NCBI RefSeq assembly: GCF_026914265.1
Contig: NC_069123.1
Location: 53,190,473 to 53,254,472 of the forward strand
DNA from: Mya arenaria
Taxonomy: Eukaryota; Mollusca; Bivalvia; Myida; Myidae
Reading direction: 5' to 3'
Length of the DNA: 64,000 bases
In this document: in pieces, positions 48,201-63,200 of the stretch
Position numbering within the stretch: position 1 is the first letter of the stretch
How the letters are laid out: every line of letters begins with the position of its first letter
The notes under the pieces: model-generated
What the model was told of the DNA's origin: nothing
Database searches by the model: none
The model's input: only the letters and a program-made list of their open reading frames with translations
Made by a program: the position numbers and the translations under genes

Positions 48201-51200
48201 TCTTATATCACTGTTGCATATGCATTTACGCAAAAAATAGCTGATTCCAAGACAAAAAATAAAAATGGCAAAACGGTTATCTGTGACAGTGCAGATTTAA
48301 AGCAGCAATTTATAAAACTAATGAATTAAATTTTCTATTAGTATGCAGATAACAAAGACTCTAGAGGGGGGAAACGCCTGTAACAGGATTCGAACTCGGT
48401 ACATCTGTGTCTGTGGGGTTGATGCCAGTTGGCACCAAAACCACCTATAACTAAATGTCGCTTGGTACCTTCTAGCTTTAATCCAATCGTATATTCAAAG
48501 GAGTTTTATGAACAGATGTCCTAAGCTATGGCGGACTTTGTCCACAGGTGAATATGTTTTGGTCAGTTTATACTTTAGAACATAGCTATTATTTCCCCAG
48601 TCAGTGTGTAAAAAGTGTTCAAAACGCTAATTTTAATCCTTGTTTGAAAACAATCTGAATATAAAGATATGGGCTCGCCAAAATCGAGTTGCCCAGTAAT
48701 ATGTAAACTATTATAAATTATCTGGAAGATTTCTATCTCTGTTTAATGTCAACTCCTCTTCCGAGTGTTACTGACATGAACGGTGCGCGCCGGCTTGTTA
48801 GTGAAAATATAAAACACCGATGAGGCAAATCACATCAGAAAAGGGAGAACTAGGGTATAAAAGAGAACACAATTTAGGTAACATGATAAAAAGTGATTGG
48901 TGAACTGGTAAAAGGATAAAAACCCTGCTCGCTTATCTAATGCTTAATGGTTGCCACAGCCACCTTGAATGTGTCAGGGGTGGGGATAGTGACAATATGA
49001 TATGGCAAACTGTTCCAAAGTACAACCGAGTGAGGATAGAATGAAAATTTGTGATAGTCAGTTTTTACTTGAATTTGTCTGAAACATTGTGGGTGCATTA
49101 GTCTGGTAAATCTTAATGGTGTTTGAATGTAAGATGGCAGCGTAATAGCAACATGATGATGGTATATGTTGTAAAACATTACAAGTCCGGAATCTAGTCT
49201 ACGTTGTTCAAGTGAGCACCAACCAAGACTTTCCTGCATGTTTGTAACACTGGAGAGAGAAGTCATGTTTAACCCAACGGATAGCCCGAGTGCCAAATTG
49301 TGCTTGCATATTTTAACTGTGGACGGACAAGGGTTTTGTAAGCTAAAGTCCTGACACTTTCTGTTTTTTTGTTTTTATATTTCTTTTAATGAAGTTGAGC
49401 GTATTGTTTCCATTGGTGGTAATTCTCGAGATATGAGTGTTCCAGGTGAGGTCTGCTGATATGTCAACACCAAGATATTTAGCACTTCTGACTGGCTCTA
49501 AGATCTGGCCATGGAGAATGTATCGATTTCTGATGATATGCTTATTCTTTGTTATGTGCAAAACTTGACACTTGGAGGGATTAAACTCCATATCCCAATC
49601 ATTTTCCCATAATTCCAGTTGTGATCATAAAGCAGTCGCAATACATTCCACATTAACTGATAAATTTGGAGTGCAATGTTATTATTAGAAATGAGTACAC
49701 TGACAAGGAATGAATTATTTTTTTAGTTTTATATCGTGACACCCACACAGACGGGCGTATTCAGAGACGAAAACTAAGTACACAACCTTAGAAACTTTGT
49801 TGTATGTGGCACAACAATTATAATAGATTACATTTTACCGACAACTGAATACTATACAGATAAAATAGCAAAAAATACCCTGAAATATCGCCGGTGAAGT
49901 GGGTGTAATTTAAATGGTTGTTTCTTGGTACGAATTGTATACAATTAGCTGTTTTCTTCATAATGATGTTCATCCCATCAAGTAATGCTTGGTTTTTGGC
50001 GCTGTCCTTGGCTGAAATTATGAAATACATTTGATATGATTCGATTTCACAAACCTTTGGTAGCTGCATTTGTCTATAGATAGTTTCATTACGAAAGTAT
50101 ATTTAAGAATAGAAATAAAATGCTATCGAAAAATAATTAAAGTTTGGCCTATAAAAGGTGTTAAGTACATACTAAATTGTGGCTTAAGCTGTCTATAGTT
50201 CACCGCATTCAGTGTATGCGGTACACGATATAACATATACCATAAAACCAGTTTGCTAACGTGAGCGACTAATAGTTCTACAGCATTATATGATGCTCAC
50301 ATCCGGTGATTTCACTGTTCGTGCAAAGGCGGCAACATATAATGTAGACCTTTTACCGCCCAATATTCTCGCTCGAAGGCGGTTAAATAACATAAAGATC
50401 TATTACCGCCCTGTAGATCCGTGCAAAGGCGATAACATAACAAAGATATCCATAACCGACTTATATACCCGAGCACAGGAGATAAAATTACAAAAAGACC
50501 CATCACCGACCAAAAGATTCGTGCAAAGGTGGTAACGTAACAAATTCATCAATTACCGACCAATAGATTCGTGCAAATGCGGTAACATAACATAAACCCC
50601 CTTTACCGACCAATACATCCGTGCAAATGCGGTAACATAACATAACCCCCTTTACCGACCAATAGATCCGTGCAAATGCGGTAACATAACATAAACCCCC
50701 TTTACCGACCAAACATCCGTGCAAATGCGGTAACATAACATAAACCCCCTTTACCGACCAATACATCCGTGCAAATGCGGTAACATAACATAAACCCCCT
50801 TTACCGACCAATAGATCCGTGCAAATGCGGTAACATAACATAAACCCCCTTTACCGACCAATACATCCGTGCAAAGGCGGTCAAATAACATAAACCCCCT
50901 TTACCGACCATTAGATCCGTGCAAATACGGCAACATAACATAAACACCCATTAACGACCTATAGATCCGCGCAAAGGCGGTCACACAACTTCAAGACCCA
51001 TAGATGCGTGCAAATGAGGTAAAATAACATCAAGGCCCTATACAGACCTAAAGATTCGTGCAAATGCGGTAACAGTACATCAAGACCCTTTAACGACCTA
51101 TAGATCCGCGCAAAGGCGGTCACATAATATCAAGACCATTTAACGACCAATAGATCCGTGCAAATACGGCAACATAACATAAACACCCATTAACGACCTA

Positions 51201-54200
51201 TAGATCCGTGCAAAGGCGGTCACACAACTTCAAGACCCATAGATTCGTGCAAATGCGGTAACATAACATCAAGGCCCTTTACAGACCTAAAGATGCGTGC
51301 AAATGCGGTAACATAACATCAAGACCATTTACCGACCTATATATTCGTGCAAAGTCGGTCACATAACATCAAGACCCATTACCGAACTATAGATTCGTGT
51401 AAAGGCGGCAAATAACATAAAACCCTCAACCGACCTATAGATTAGTGCAAATGCGGTAACATAATATCAAGACCCTTTACCGATGTATAGATCCTCGCAA
51501 AGGCGGTCACAAAACATGAACCACCTTTAACGACCTAAATATTCGTGCAAAGGTGGTAACATAACTTTAAGACCCTTTACAGACCTATTGATCCGTGCAA
51601 CGGCAGCAGCATAACATCAAGACCCTTTACCGACCTAAAGATCCGCGCAAAGGCGGTCTCATAACATAAAGGCCCTTTATCGACATATATATCTGCACAA
51701 AGACGGTCACATAACATCAAGACCCATTACTGGCCTATAGATCCGCACAAAGGCGGTCACATAACACCAAGACCCATTCCCGACCTATAGATCCGCGCAA
51801 AGGCGATCACATAACATAATCCCCCTTTACCGACCAATAGATCCGCGCAAAGGCGGTCACATAACATCAAGACCCATTACCGACCTATAGATCCGCGCAA
51901 AGGCGGTCACACAACTTCAAGACCCATAGATGCGTGCAAATGAGGTAACATAACATCAAGACCCATTACCGACCTATAGATCCGCGCAAAGGCGGTCACA
52001 TAACATCAAGACCATTTACCGACTTATAGATTAGCGCAAATGCGCTAACATAACACCAAGACCCTTTACCCACCTATAGATCCGCGCAAAGGCGGTCGCG
52101 TAACATCAAGACCCTTTATCGACCTATAGATCCGCGCAAAGGCGGTCGCGTAACATCAAGACCCTTTATCGACCTATAGATCCGCGCAAAGGCGGTCGCG
52201 TAACATCAAGACCCTTTATCGACCTATAGATCCGCGCAAAGGCGGTCGCGTAACATCAAGACCCTTTATCGACCTATAGATTTGTGAAAATGTGGTAACA
52301 CAACGAAAGAAACATAACCGACCTATATACTCGTGTCAAGACAGTAACATAACAAAAATACCCACAACCGACATAAAGACTCGTGACGGACCAGTATCAT
52401 AACATTCGGACCCAATACCGGCATAAAGACTCGTGACGGACCAGTATCATAACATGAAGACCCAATACTGGCATAAAGACTTGTGAAGGGCAGTTACATA
52501 ACATAAAGACTCAATACTGGCATAAAGACTTGGGAAGGGCAGTTACATAACATTAAGACCCATTACTGGCATTAAGACTCGTGAAGGGGCAGATACATAA
52601 CATTAAGACCCATTACTGGCATAACATAACATTAAGACCCATTATTGGCATTAAGACTCGTGACGGACCAGTATCATAACATGAAGACCCAATACTGGCA
52701 TAAAGACTTGTGAAGGGCAGTTACATAACATAAAGACTCAATACTGGCATAAAGACTTGGGAAGGGCAGTTACATAACATTAAGACCCATTACTGGCATT
52801 AAGACTCGTGAAGGGGCAGATACATAACATTAAGACCCATTACTGGCATAACATAACATTAAGACCCATTATTGGCATTAAGACTCGTGAAGGGGCAGTT
52901 ACATAACATTAAGACCCATTTCTGGCATTAAGACTTGTGAAGGGGCAGTTTCATAACATTAAGACCCATTAATGGCATTAAGACTTGTGAAGGGCAGTTA
53001 CATCACATTAAGACCCATTACTGGCATTAAGACTCGTGAAGGGGTAGTTACATAACATTAAGACCCATTACTGGCATAAAGACTCGTGAAGGGGTAGTTA
53101 CACAACATTAAGACCCATTACTGGCATTAAGACTTGTGAAGGGCAGTTACATAACATTAAGACCCATTACTGGCATAAAGACTCGTGAAGGGGCAGTTAC
53201 ATCACATTAAGACCCATTACTGGCATTAAGACAAGTGAAGGGCAGTTACATAACAGTGAGACCCATTACTGGCATTAAGACTCGTGAAGGGGCAGTTACA
53301 TCACATTAAGACCCATTACTGGCATAAAGACTCGTGAAGGGGCAGTTACATCACATTAAGACCCATTACTGACATAAAGACTTGTGAAGGGCAGTTACAT
53401 AACAGTGACCCCCATTACTGGCATTAAGACTCGTGAACGGGCAGTTACATCACATTAAGACCCATTTCTGGCATAAAGACTCGTTAATGGGGCAGTTACA
53501 TCACATTAAGACCCATTACTGGCATAAAGACTCGTGAAGGGGCAGTTACATCACATTAAGACCCATAACTGGCATAAAGACTAGTGAAGGGGCAGTTACA
53601 TCACATTAAGACCCACCCATAACTGGCAATAAGACAAGTGAAGGGGCAGTTACATCACACTAAAACCCATAACTGGCATAAAGACTCGTGAAGGGGCAGT
53701 TACATCACATTAAGACCCAATACTGGCATAAAGACTCGTGAAGGGGCAGTTACATCACATTAAGACCCATTACTGGCATAAAGACTCGTGAAGGGTTAGT
53801 TACATCACATTAAGACCCATTACTGGCATAAAGACTCGTGAAGGGGCAGTTACATCACATTAAGACCCATTACTGGCATAAAGACTCGTGAAGGGGCAGT
53901 TACATCACATTAAGACCCATTACTGGCATAAAGACTCGTGAAGGGACAGGTACATCACATTAAGACCCATAACTGGCATAAAGACTCGTGAAGGGGCAGT
54001 TACATCACATTAAGACATATCACTGGCATAAAGACTCGTGAATAGGCAGTTACATCACATTAAGACCCATTACTGGCATAAAGACTCGTGAAGGGACATT
54101 TACATCACATTAAGACCCATCACTGGCATAAAGACTCGTGAAGGGGCGGTTACATCAAATTAAGACACATTACTGGCATAAAGACTCGTGAATGGGCAGT

Positions 54201-57200
54201 TACATCACACTAAGACCCATTACTGGCATAAAGACTCATGAAGGGGCAGTAACATCACACTAAGACCCATTACTGCATTAAGACTCGTGAATGGGCAGTT
54301 ACATCACATTAAGACCCATTACTTGCATAAAGACTCGTGAAGGGGCAGTTACATCACATTAAGACCCATAACTGCCATAAAGACTCGTGAAGGGGCAGCT
54401 ACATCACATTAAGACCCATAACTGGCATAAAGACTCGTGAAGGGACAGTTACATCCCATTAAGACCCATAACTGGCATAAAGACTCGTGAAGGGACAGTT
54501 ACATCACATTAAGACCCATTACTGGCATAAAGACTCGTGAAGGGGCAGTCACATCACATTAAGACCCATTACTGGCATAAAGACTCGTGAAGGAGCAGTT
54601 ACATATAACATTAAGACCTATTACCGACCTATAGACTCGTATGAAGGCGGTGAACTTACAAAAAAAAACAACATTGTCTTTATAAAGACTCGTACAAAGG
54701 CGGTAAAATTACATTAAGACCCGTTACCGGCACAAAGACTGGTGAGAGGTAGTAGCTTAACATTTAGACCCATTACCGACCTATAGAATCGTGGATGACG
54801 TAGGGCACCACGCCGTGAGGCCAAGGGTAGGTCACCGGAGTTGAGGAGTCCTTATTGCTCATTGTACCAGCAACCTATAACAGAAAAAGGTATTTAATTG
54901 TCGCGCATTTCTTACTTTTTAGTTTTAAAATAGATGAGACAACAAATAATGACACATTTCGCATTTTCTTATGATCTTCTTGGACATCGGTATTTATTCA
55001 AGCAACTGATTTCAGAACAAGCCGATGGCCTCTTTTTATACCCGGCCAACATGTTTTTTAAGCATGATAACCGCCGGACTTCATTAACTGCAGGCCAGGA
55101 GCTGTTTCTACCGACCGACTGGAACGCGCAACGGCAGCCACTACATCTCAAGTCAACAATACCAACTACATATACACTCAATTAGGCAATAATTAAGAGT
55201 AACCTATAGCTGCACCATGTAATTGCTATGTGTATGTGCTCCTTACCTATGATTGCTAAAGCTGTTTTAAGTGATTGCTATGTTGTTATAGCTAAACTTT
55301 TCCATTGCTGTAATTCTATGCTCCTTACCTATAAATGTTATAGCTGCACTTTGCTATTGCCATTATGCTATGCTCCTTACCTATAAATGTTATAGCTGCA
55401 CTTTGCTATTGCCATTATGCTATGCTCCTTACCTATAAATGTTATAGCTGCACTTTGCTATTGCCATAATGCTATGCTCCTTACCTATAAATGTTATAGC
55501 TTCACTTTGCCATTGTATTATTATATGCTCCTTACCTATAAATGTTATAGCTGCACTATGCTATTGCCATAATGCTATGCTCCTTACCTATAAATGTTAT
55601 AGCTGCACTTTGTCATTGCTATAATTTTATGTTCCTTACCTATAAATGTTATAGCTGCACTTTGGCATTGCTATAATTATATGCTCCTTACTTATAAATG
55701 TTATAGCTGCACTATGTAATTGCTAGAATTATATGCTCCTTACCTATAAATGTTATAGCTGCACTATGTAATTGCTATAATTCTATGCTCCTTACCTATA
55801 AATGTTATAGCTGCACTTAGTCATTGCTATAATTCTATGCTCCTTACCTATAAATATTATAGCTGCACTTTGGCATTGCTATAATTATATGCTCCTTACC
55901 TATAAATGTTATAGCTGCACTATGTCATTGCTATAGTTCTATGCTCCTTACCTATAAATGTTATAGCTGCACTATGTCATTGCTATAATTTTATGTTCCT
56001 TACCTATAAATGTTATAGCTGCACTTTTCCATTGCTATAATTATATACTCCTTACCTATATATGTGATAGCTGTACTTTGCAATTGCTGTAATTTTATGC
56101 TCCTTACATATGATTGTTATAGTTGCATAATGGCATAACTATGTTTCTACGCTCCATACCTATGTTTGTTAAAGATGCACTTTGCCGTTGCTATAATTCT
56201 ATGCTCCTTACCTATAAATGTTATAGCTGCATTTTGTCATTGCTTTAATTCTATGTTCATTACCTATAAATGTTATAGCTGCACTTTGGCATTGCTATAA
56301 TTCTATGCTCCTTACCTATAAATGTTATAGCTGCACTTTGTCATTGCTATAATTCCATGCTCCTTACCTATACATGTTATAGCTGCACTTTGGCATTGCT
56401 ATAATTCCATGCTCCTTACCTATAAATGTTATAGCTGCACTTTGTCATTGCTATAATTCCATGCTCCTTACCTATAAATGTTATAGCTGCACTTTGTCAT
56501 TGCTATAATTCCATGCTCCTTACCTATAAATGTTATAGCTGCACTTTGGCATTGCTATAATTCCATGCTCCTTACCTATACATGTTATAGCTGCGCTTTG
56601 GCATTGCTATAATTTTATGTTCCTTACCTATAAATGTTATATTGCACTTTTCCATTGTATTATTATATGTTCCTTACTTATAAATGTTATAGCTGCACTT
56701 TGCCATTGCTATAATTATATGCTCCTTACCTATAAATGTTATAGCTGCAATATGTCATTGCTAGAATTCCATGCTCCTTACCTATAAATGTTATAGCTGC
56801 TCTTTGCCGTTGCTAAAATTATATACTCCTTACCTATAAATGTTATAGCTGCACTTTGCCATTGCTAGACTTATATACTCCTTACCTATAAATGGTATCG
56901 CTGCACGTTGCCATTGCTGAAATTATATACTCCTTACCTATAAATGTTATAGCTGCACTTTGTCATTGCTATAATTCTATGTTCCTTACCTATAAATGTT
57001 ATAGCTGCACTTTGTCATTGCTATAATTCTATGTTCCTTACTTATAAATATTAAAGCTGCACTTTGCTATTGCCATAATTCTATGCTCCTTACCTATAAA
57101 TGGTATAGCTGCGCTTTGGCATTGCTATAATTTTATGTTCCTTACCTATAAATGTTATATTGCACTTTTCCATTGTATTATTATATGTTCCTTACTTATA

Positions 57201-60200
57201 AATGTTATAGCTGCACTTTGCCATTGCTATACTTATATGCTCCTTACCTATAAATGCTATATTGCACTTTTCCATTGTATTATTATATGTTCCTTACTTA
57301 TAAATGTTATAGCTGCACTTTGCCATTGCTATAATTATATACTCCTTACCTATAAATGCTATAGCTGCACTTTGTCATTGCTATAATTCTATGCTCCTTA
57401 CCTATAAAGGTTATAGCTGCACTTTGCCATTGCTATAAGTTTATGCTCCTTACCTATGATTGTTGTAGCTGCTATTTGCCATTGCTAAAATTGTATACTC
57501 TTAACCTATAAATGTTATAACTGCACTTTGTCATTGCTATAATTCTATGTTCCATACCTATAAATGTCATAGCTGCATTATGTCATAATTATGCTTCTAC
57601 GCTCCATACCTATGATTGTTAAAGTTGCACTTTGCCATTGCTATAATTTTATGCTCCTTATCTATAAATGTTATAGCTGCACTTTGTCATTGCTATAATT
57701 CTATGTTCCTTACCTATAAATGTTATAGCTGCTCTTTGCCATTGCTAAAATTATATACTCCTTACCTATAAATGTTATAGCTGCATTATGTCATAATTAT
57801 GCTTCTACGCTCCATACCTACGATTGTTAAAGATGCACTTTGCCATTGCTATAATTTTATGCTCCTTACCTATAAATGATATAGCTGCACTTTTCCATTG
57901 TATTATTATATGTTCCTTACTTATAAATGTTATAGCTGCACTTTGCCATTGCTAAAATTATTAGCTCCTAACCTATAAATGATATAGCTGCACTTTGCCA
58001 TTGCTATAATTCAATGTTCCTTACCTATAAATGTTATAGCTGCACTTTGCCATTGCTAAAATTATATGCCAGTTACCTATAAATGTTATAGCTGCACTTT
58101 GCCATTGCTATAATCATATGCTCCTTACCTATAAATGTTATTGCTGCACTTTGCTATTGCTATAATTATATGCTTCTTACCTGTGATTGTTATAGCTGTT
58201 CTTTGCCATTGCTAAAATTATATACTCCTTACCTATTAATGTTATAGCTGCACTTTGCCATTGCTATTATTTTATGCTCCTTACCAATAAATGTTATAGC
58301 TGCATTATGTCATAACTATGTTTCTACGCTCCATACCTATGATTGTTAAAGATGCACTTTGCCATTGCTATAATTTTATGCTCCTTATCTATTAATGTTA
58401 TAGCTGCACTTTGCCATTGCTAAAATTATATGCTCCTTACCTATGATTGTTATAGCTGCACTTTGTCATTACTATAATTCTATGCACCTTACCTATAAAT
58501 GTTATAGCTGCCTTACCTATAAATGTTAAAGCTGCACTTTGTCGTTGCTATAATGTTATGCTCACTTTGCCATTGCTATAATCATATGCTCCTTACCTAT
58601 AAATGTTATTGCTGCACTTTGCCATTGCTATAATTATATGCTTCTTACCTGTGATTGTTATAGCTGCTCTTTGCCATTGCTAAAATTATATACTCCTTAC
58701 CTATAAATGTTATAGCTGCACTTTGCCATTGCTAAAATTATATACTCCTTACCTATAAATGTTATTGTTGCACTTTGTCATTGCTATAATTCTATGTTCC
58801 TTACTTATAAATATTATAGCTGCACTTCGCCATTGCTAAAATTATATACTCCTTACATTTAAATGTTATAGCTGCACTTTGCCATTGCTATTATTTTATG
58901 CTCCTTACCTATAAATGTTATAGCTGCATTATGTCATAACTATGTTTCTACACTCCATACCTATGATTGTCAAAGATGCACTTCGCCATTGCTATAATTT
59001 TATGCTCCTTATCTATAAATGTTATAGCTGCACTTTGCCATTGCTAAAATTATATGCTCCTTACCTATGATTGTTATAGCTGCACTTTTTCATTACTATA
59101 ATTCTATGCTCCTTACCTATAAATGTTAAAGCTGCACTTTGTCATTGCTATAATGTTATGCTCCTTACCTATAAATGTTATAGCTGCACTTTGCCATTGC
59201 TATAATTTTATACTCCTTACCAATAAATGTTATAGCTTCACTTTGCCATTGCTATAATTTTATACTCCTTACCTATAAATGTTATAGCTGCACTTTGCCA
59301 TTGCTATAATTTTATACTCCTTACCAACAAATGTTATAGCTGCACTTTGCCATTGCTATAATTTTATACTCCTTACCAATAAATGTTATAGCTGCACTTT
59401 GCCATTGCTATAATGTTATGCTCCTTACCTATAAATGTTATAGCTGCACTTTGCCATTGCTTTAATGTTATGCTCCTTACCTATAAATGTTATAGCGGCA
59501 CTTTGCCATTGCTATAATTTTATACTCCTTACCAATAAATGTTATAGCTGCACTTTGCCATTGCTATTATTATATACTCCTTACCAATAAATGTTATAGC
59601 TGCACTTTGCCATTGCTATAATCATAATGCTCCTTACCTATGATTGTTATAGCTGCTATTTGCCATTGCAATAATTTTATGTTCCTTACCTATGATTGTT
59701 ATAGCTGCTATTTGCCATTGCAATAATTTTATGCTCCTTACCTATGATTGTTATATCTTCACTTTGCCATTGCTATACTTCTATGCTCCTTACCTATGTT
59801 TGTTATAGCTACAGTATGTCATAACTATTTTTCTACGCTCCATACCTATGATTGTTAAAGATGCAATTTGCCATTGCTATTATTCTATGTTTTATACTAG
59901 AATCTTATCTTACCAGTTAGTAAGTTACTTACTAAGTGGAATTCGCAAACCATAACTAGATAACCAGTTACTGATAGAAGCCAAAAGTGCATTAAAGATA
60001 AGTGGTAACACGAATCTTATCTAGTTAACCAGTAATTATGTTACTTATTAAGTGGAATTCGCAAACCATAAGTAGTTAACCTGTCAGTGTTGTATAACTT
60101 AAAGGTATAATATGCATCAGTTCTGGACACTTTTAAGCCTGTTTTAGTCTTATTATATTTATCTTACCAAAAAGGTATCGCGAATATAAACTAGACAGCT

Positions 60201-63200
60201 AGATAATTATCGCGAAAATTAATTGGTTAACACGAAACAATTCGCGAACGCTATACGGTAATCATACGGCAGTTATATGCCACCATAGATTTTAGTATAG
60301 TTTATTACAAGGAAATAGCGTAGTTTCTCCCGGGGTCTCTCCGATATTTACTTTCATCTTTATAGAGCCTCAAAAATAAATTCCTCCGTGTTTAAGATTT
60401 TCATAGAAAATGTAACCATAGCTAGCAACGTTTCCACTCGTCCATGATTTTAGACCTCATTTTAAAGTTTTTACAATGGTAATTAGAAGTATGGAATTAA
60501 ACTTAAACACTCAAACTCCTATGTAGAGTCAAACTTGAATACAGAACATCCATTGTTTTTTTTTCTCATTTCTGAAACTTTGACAAATGGTGTAAATGTA
60601 ATTAATGTTCGGTATCATATATGTGTTCCATTGAGAGGACTTGGTCGTTCATTTATTTAAGTTATTGCATTAATCTTGACGTAAAAATATGCATTATTTG
60701 ACTGTAACACGCGCAGCAGTACACGCCTAGGCCTAAAAAAATGTTTGGTTAGGGTTACATCCTTTTCAAAAATAGGTAGGGTAGGTAGGCTTTTTTTTTA
60801 TTAGGCTTTATATAAAAATGTTATTTTCATCATTGGAGAATGGTGTTAAAGTTATCTCCTGTATAAGCATTTAAGGTTTTGAACTACACATTGAAAAACA
60901 ATTTAAAAGAAAGAACATATTTTTATTTTATTTTTTAGTTTTTCATTTATTTTTTTCAAACTGACTATAAAAACGGTAGGGTCGGCGCCTATTCCGTAAC
61001 CCGAACCAAATGTATTTTTTTAGGCCCTAGAGAAGTTGGTTAAGCTGACAGGATCAACGTATGATTTAACCAAATGCATTTTTTATTCATTTTATCCATA
61101 GTGCATGGACTAATAGAGAATTTATTTTTCTATGCATTTGTTTTTAAAAGCGTAGAAATGTAGATTTGATCTTGTGTTGTTTGTTGTTGTTTTTTACATT
61201 TATTTAACACTTTAATATATAAACAGGGTAATAACAAAATAAAATAAAATAAGCCATTTTTATTATTAGCTTCATGACCACGAATTCCCCAGTTTAAAAG
61301 ACACACAGACACACAAGCATACATTCTTGCTCTCCCCTATGGGTTGTACGAGTATTGTTATGTCATAAAAAGTAGAAAAAATAGCTTCTTATGGTTTGTG
61401 CTATTATTGCTGTGATATTTATTTTATTATTTGATTTTTAAACACTGCCATTTCTTTATGTGGGTTTTATATTTATTGTTGGATAGTGCGATCTGCGATT
61501 CAATTTGTTCTCTCAGTATTAAGTATTGTTTATATGCTTGAAATGTTGGTACTGCTTTTTTATATTTTACTGAGAATATGAACAATTTCATTAACAGAAT
61601 AAAGAAATTACAAATGAGGGTGTTTTTTTCCTTTAAAAGAATTCCTCAAAACGCCTCCTGTTTGGTAATTCAGAAATTCATTGATTTTGATGTAATGAAA
61701 TTGTTTATTTCATTCCATAATGTATCTTCAGACATTCCCAGAATAAGTGTTCTATGGTTTCTATCTCCATGTTACATAAGTCACATATGATTTACATATA
61801 TGCAGATATTTATTTGTTGGTATTATTCTTAACAGAAACATATACTGAAAACTTCGTAGGGACGAGTCTATTGACGTTCTAAAGGTTTTTCTGTAAATAG
61901 TTTTCCATGGTGTATTGTCATTTAAGTTTGGAAAAACGTGTTGTCTTTAATTTCAGATGGTGGTTTGAAAATATATTTTTGCTGTAGTGAATAAAGAAGT
62001 TTGATTGTTTGTTTAGATGTTGGTATTGTATCAGTAAATTTTGCTGTTGCTAACTGGTTGATAGTTTCACCTTTAAGTTGTTTTAGTTTAAAGGCTGCTG
62101 GTATAGAGTTAACAAGTGTTAGGTACTTTAGGAAATCCTGTTCATGAATATCATATAAAAATCTAATTTCATCAAATTTGTAACAAGAGTGGGTTCTGTA
62201 ATCTGTATGTTCAAACAATTTTATACCTTTCTGGAACCATCCTTTATAAAATAATGTATTTTCATTTTGTATTATTCCATATTACTGATTTACTCAAAGG
62301 TGTGTCAGGATTTTCATCATGTTTATTTTTTATGTTTAACCATGACGCTTAAACATCGTTAAGAAAAGTTTTCTCACTAGCGATTCGATTGATAAATCGT
62401 TGGTCTATGTCGCATTCAAAAATTAGGTTATTTCCATAGTTTTTCGTGCATAAAGACCTCCAAAAATTCCCCTGTATTAGATGGGTCTAGATATCGTTTT
62501 ATCCATAGTGTTTTTAGTGAGCGAATAACGTTTTCTACATCTGTTAGTTTCAGACCACCGTATTCATGGTTTTGATGAAATACTTTTCTTTTGATTTTTT
62601 CAGGTTTATTGTCCCAAGCATACATCGATTTTTTAATCTCATCAATTGTTTGTTTACTTTGGTTTGGGAGGACAGCAAAACGGTATATAAGTTTTGGAAG
62701 AGCAAACGTTTTTACCACTGTAACTTTCCCCATAAGGGTGAGTTTTCTGTGTTGCCACTGTTTTAAGACGATTTTGAATTCTTGTTTTCTATATTTTTTT
62801 GTAAGTTTAACTGCTTATTATTTGTAAAAGTCATTCCCAGTTAAGTTAAACATGATAATGCATTAAAATTCTCATTGTTTTGTTTACATCAACCTATATT
62901 GCGCCTTTAAATCTACTTAAGGATATGCAGGTTTCATTTTACTTACCGCTATATCGTTCACATATATATCCCCTTCAATAATTGTCGCCTTCCCTGAAAT
63001 ACATATTCAAAATATTTATGTAATCCTATATGTTAATAAATAAGTGATTTGATATTGGCCCTGTTATTTCTTCGAGGGCAGTCGTATTGCCACGAGGCCG
63101 AAGGCCGATACGACTGTCCCGAGGACAAATAACAGGGCCAATGTCAAATCACTTATGTATTGACAATTTTCTTAAATAACTTCATGCACTTAAAGGATTC

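Noticed and set aside
54934-55185. Overlapping plus and minus ORFs of 70-83 codons next to protease exon 3
   Set aside because: They have no motifs, and their position inside intron 2 and overlap on both strands suggest chance.
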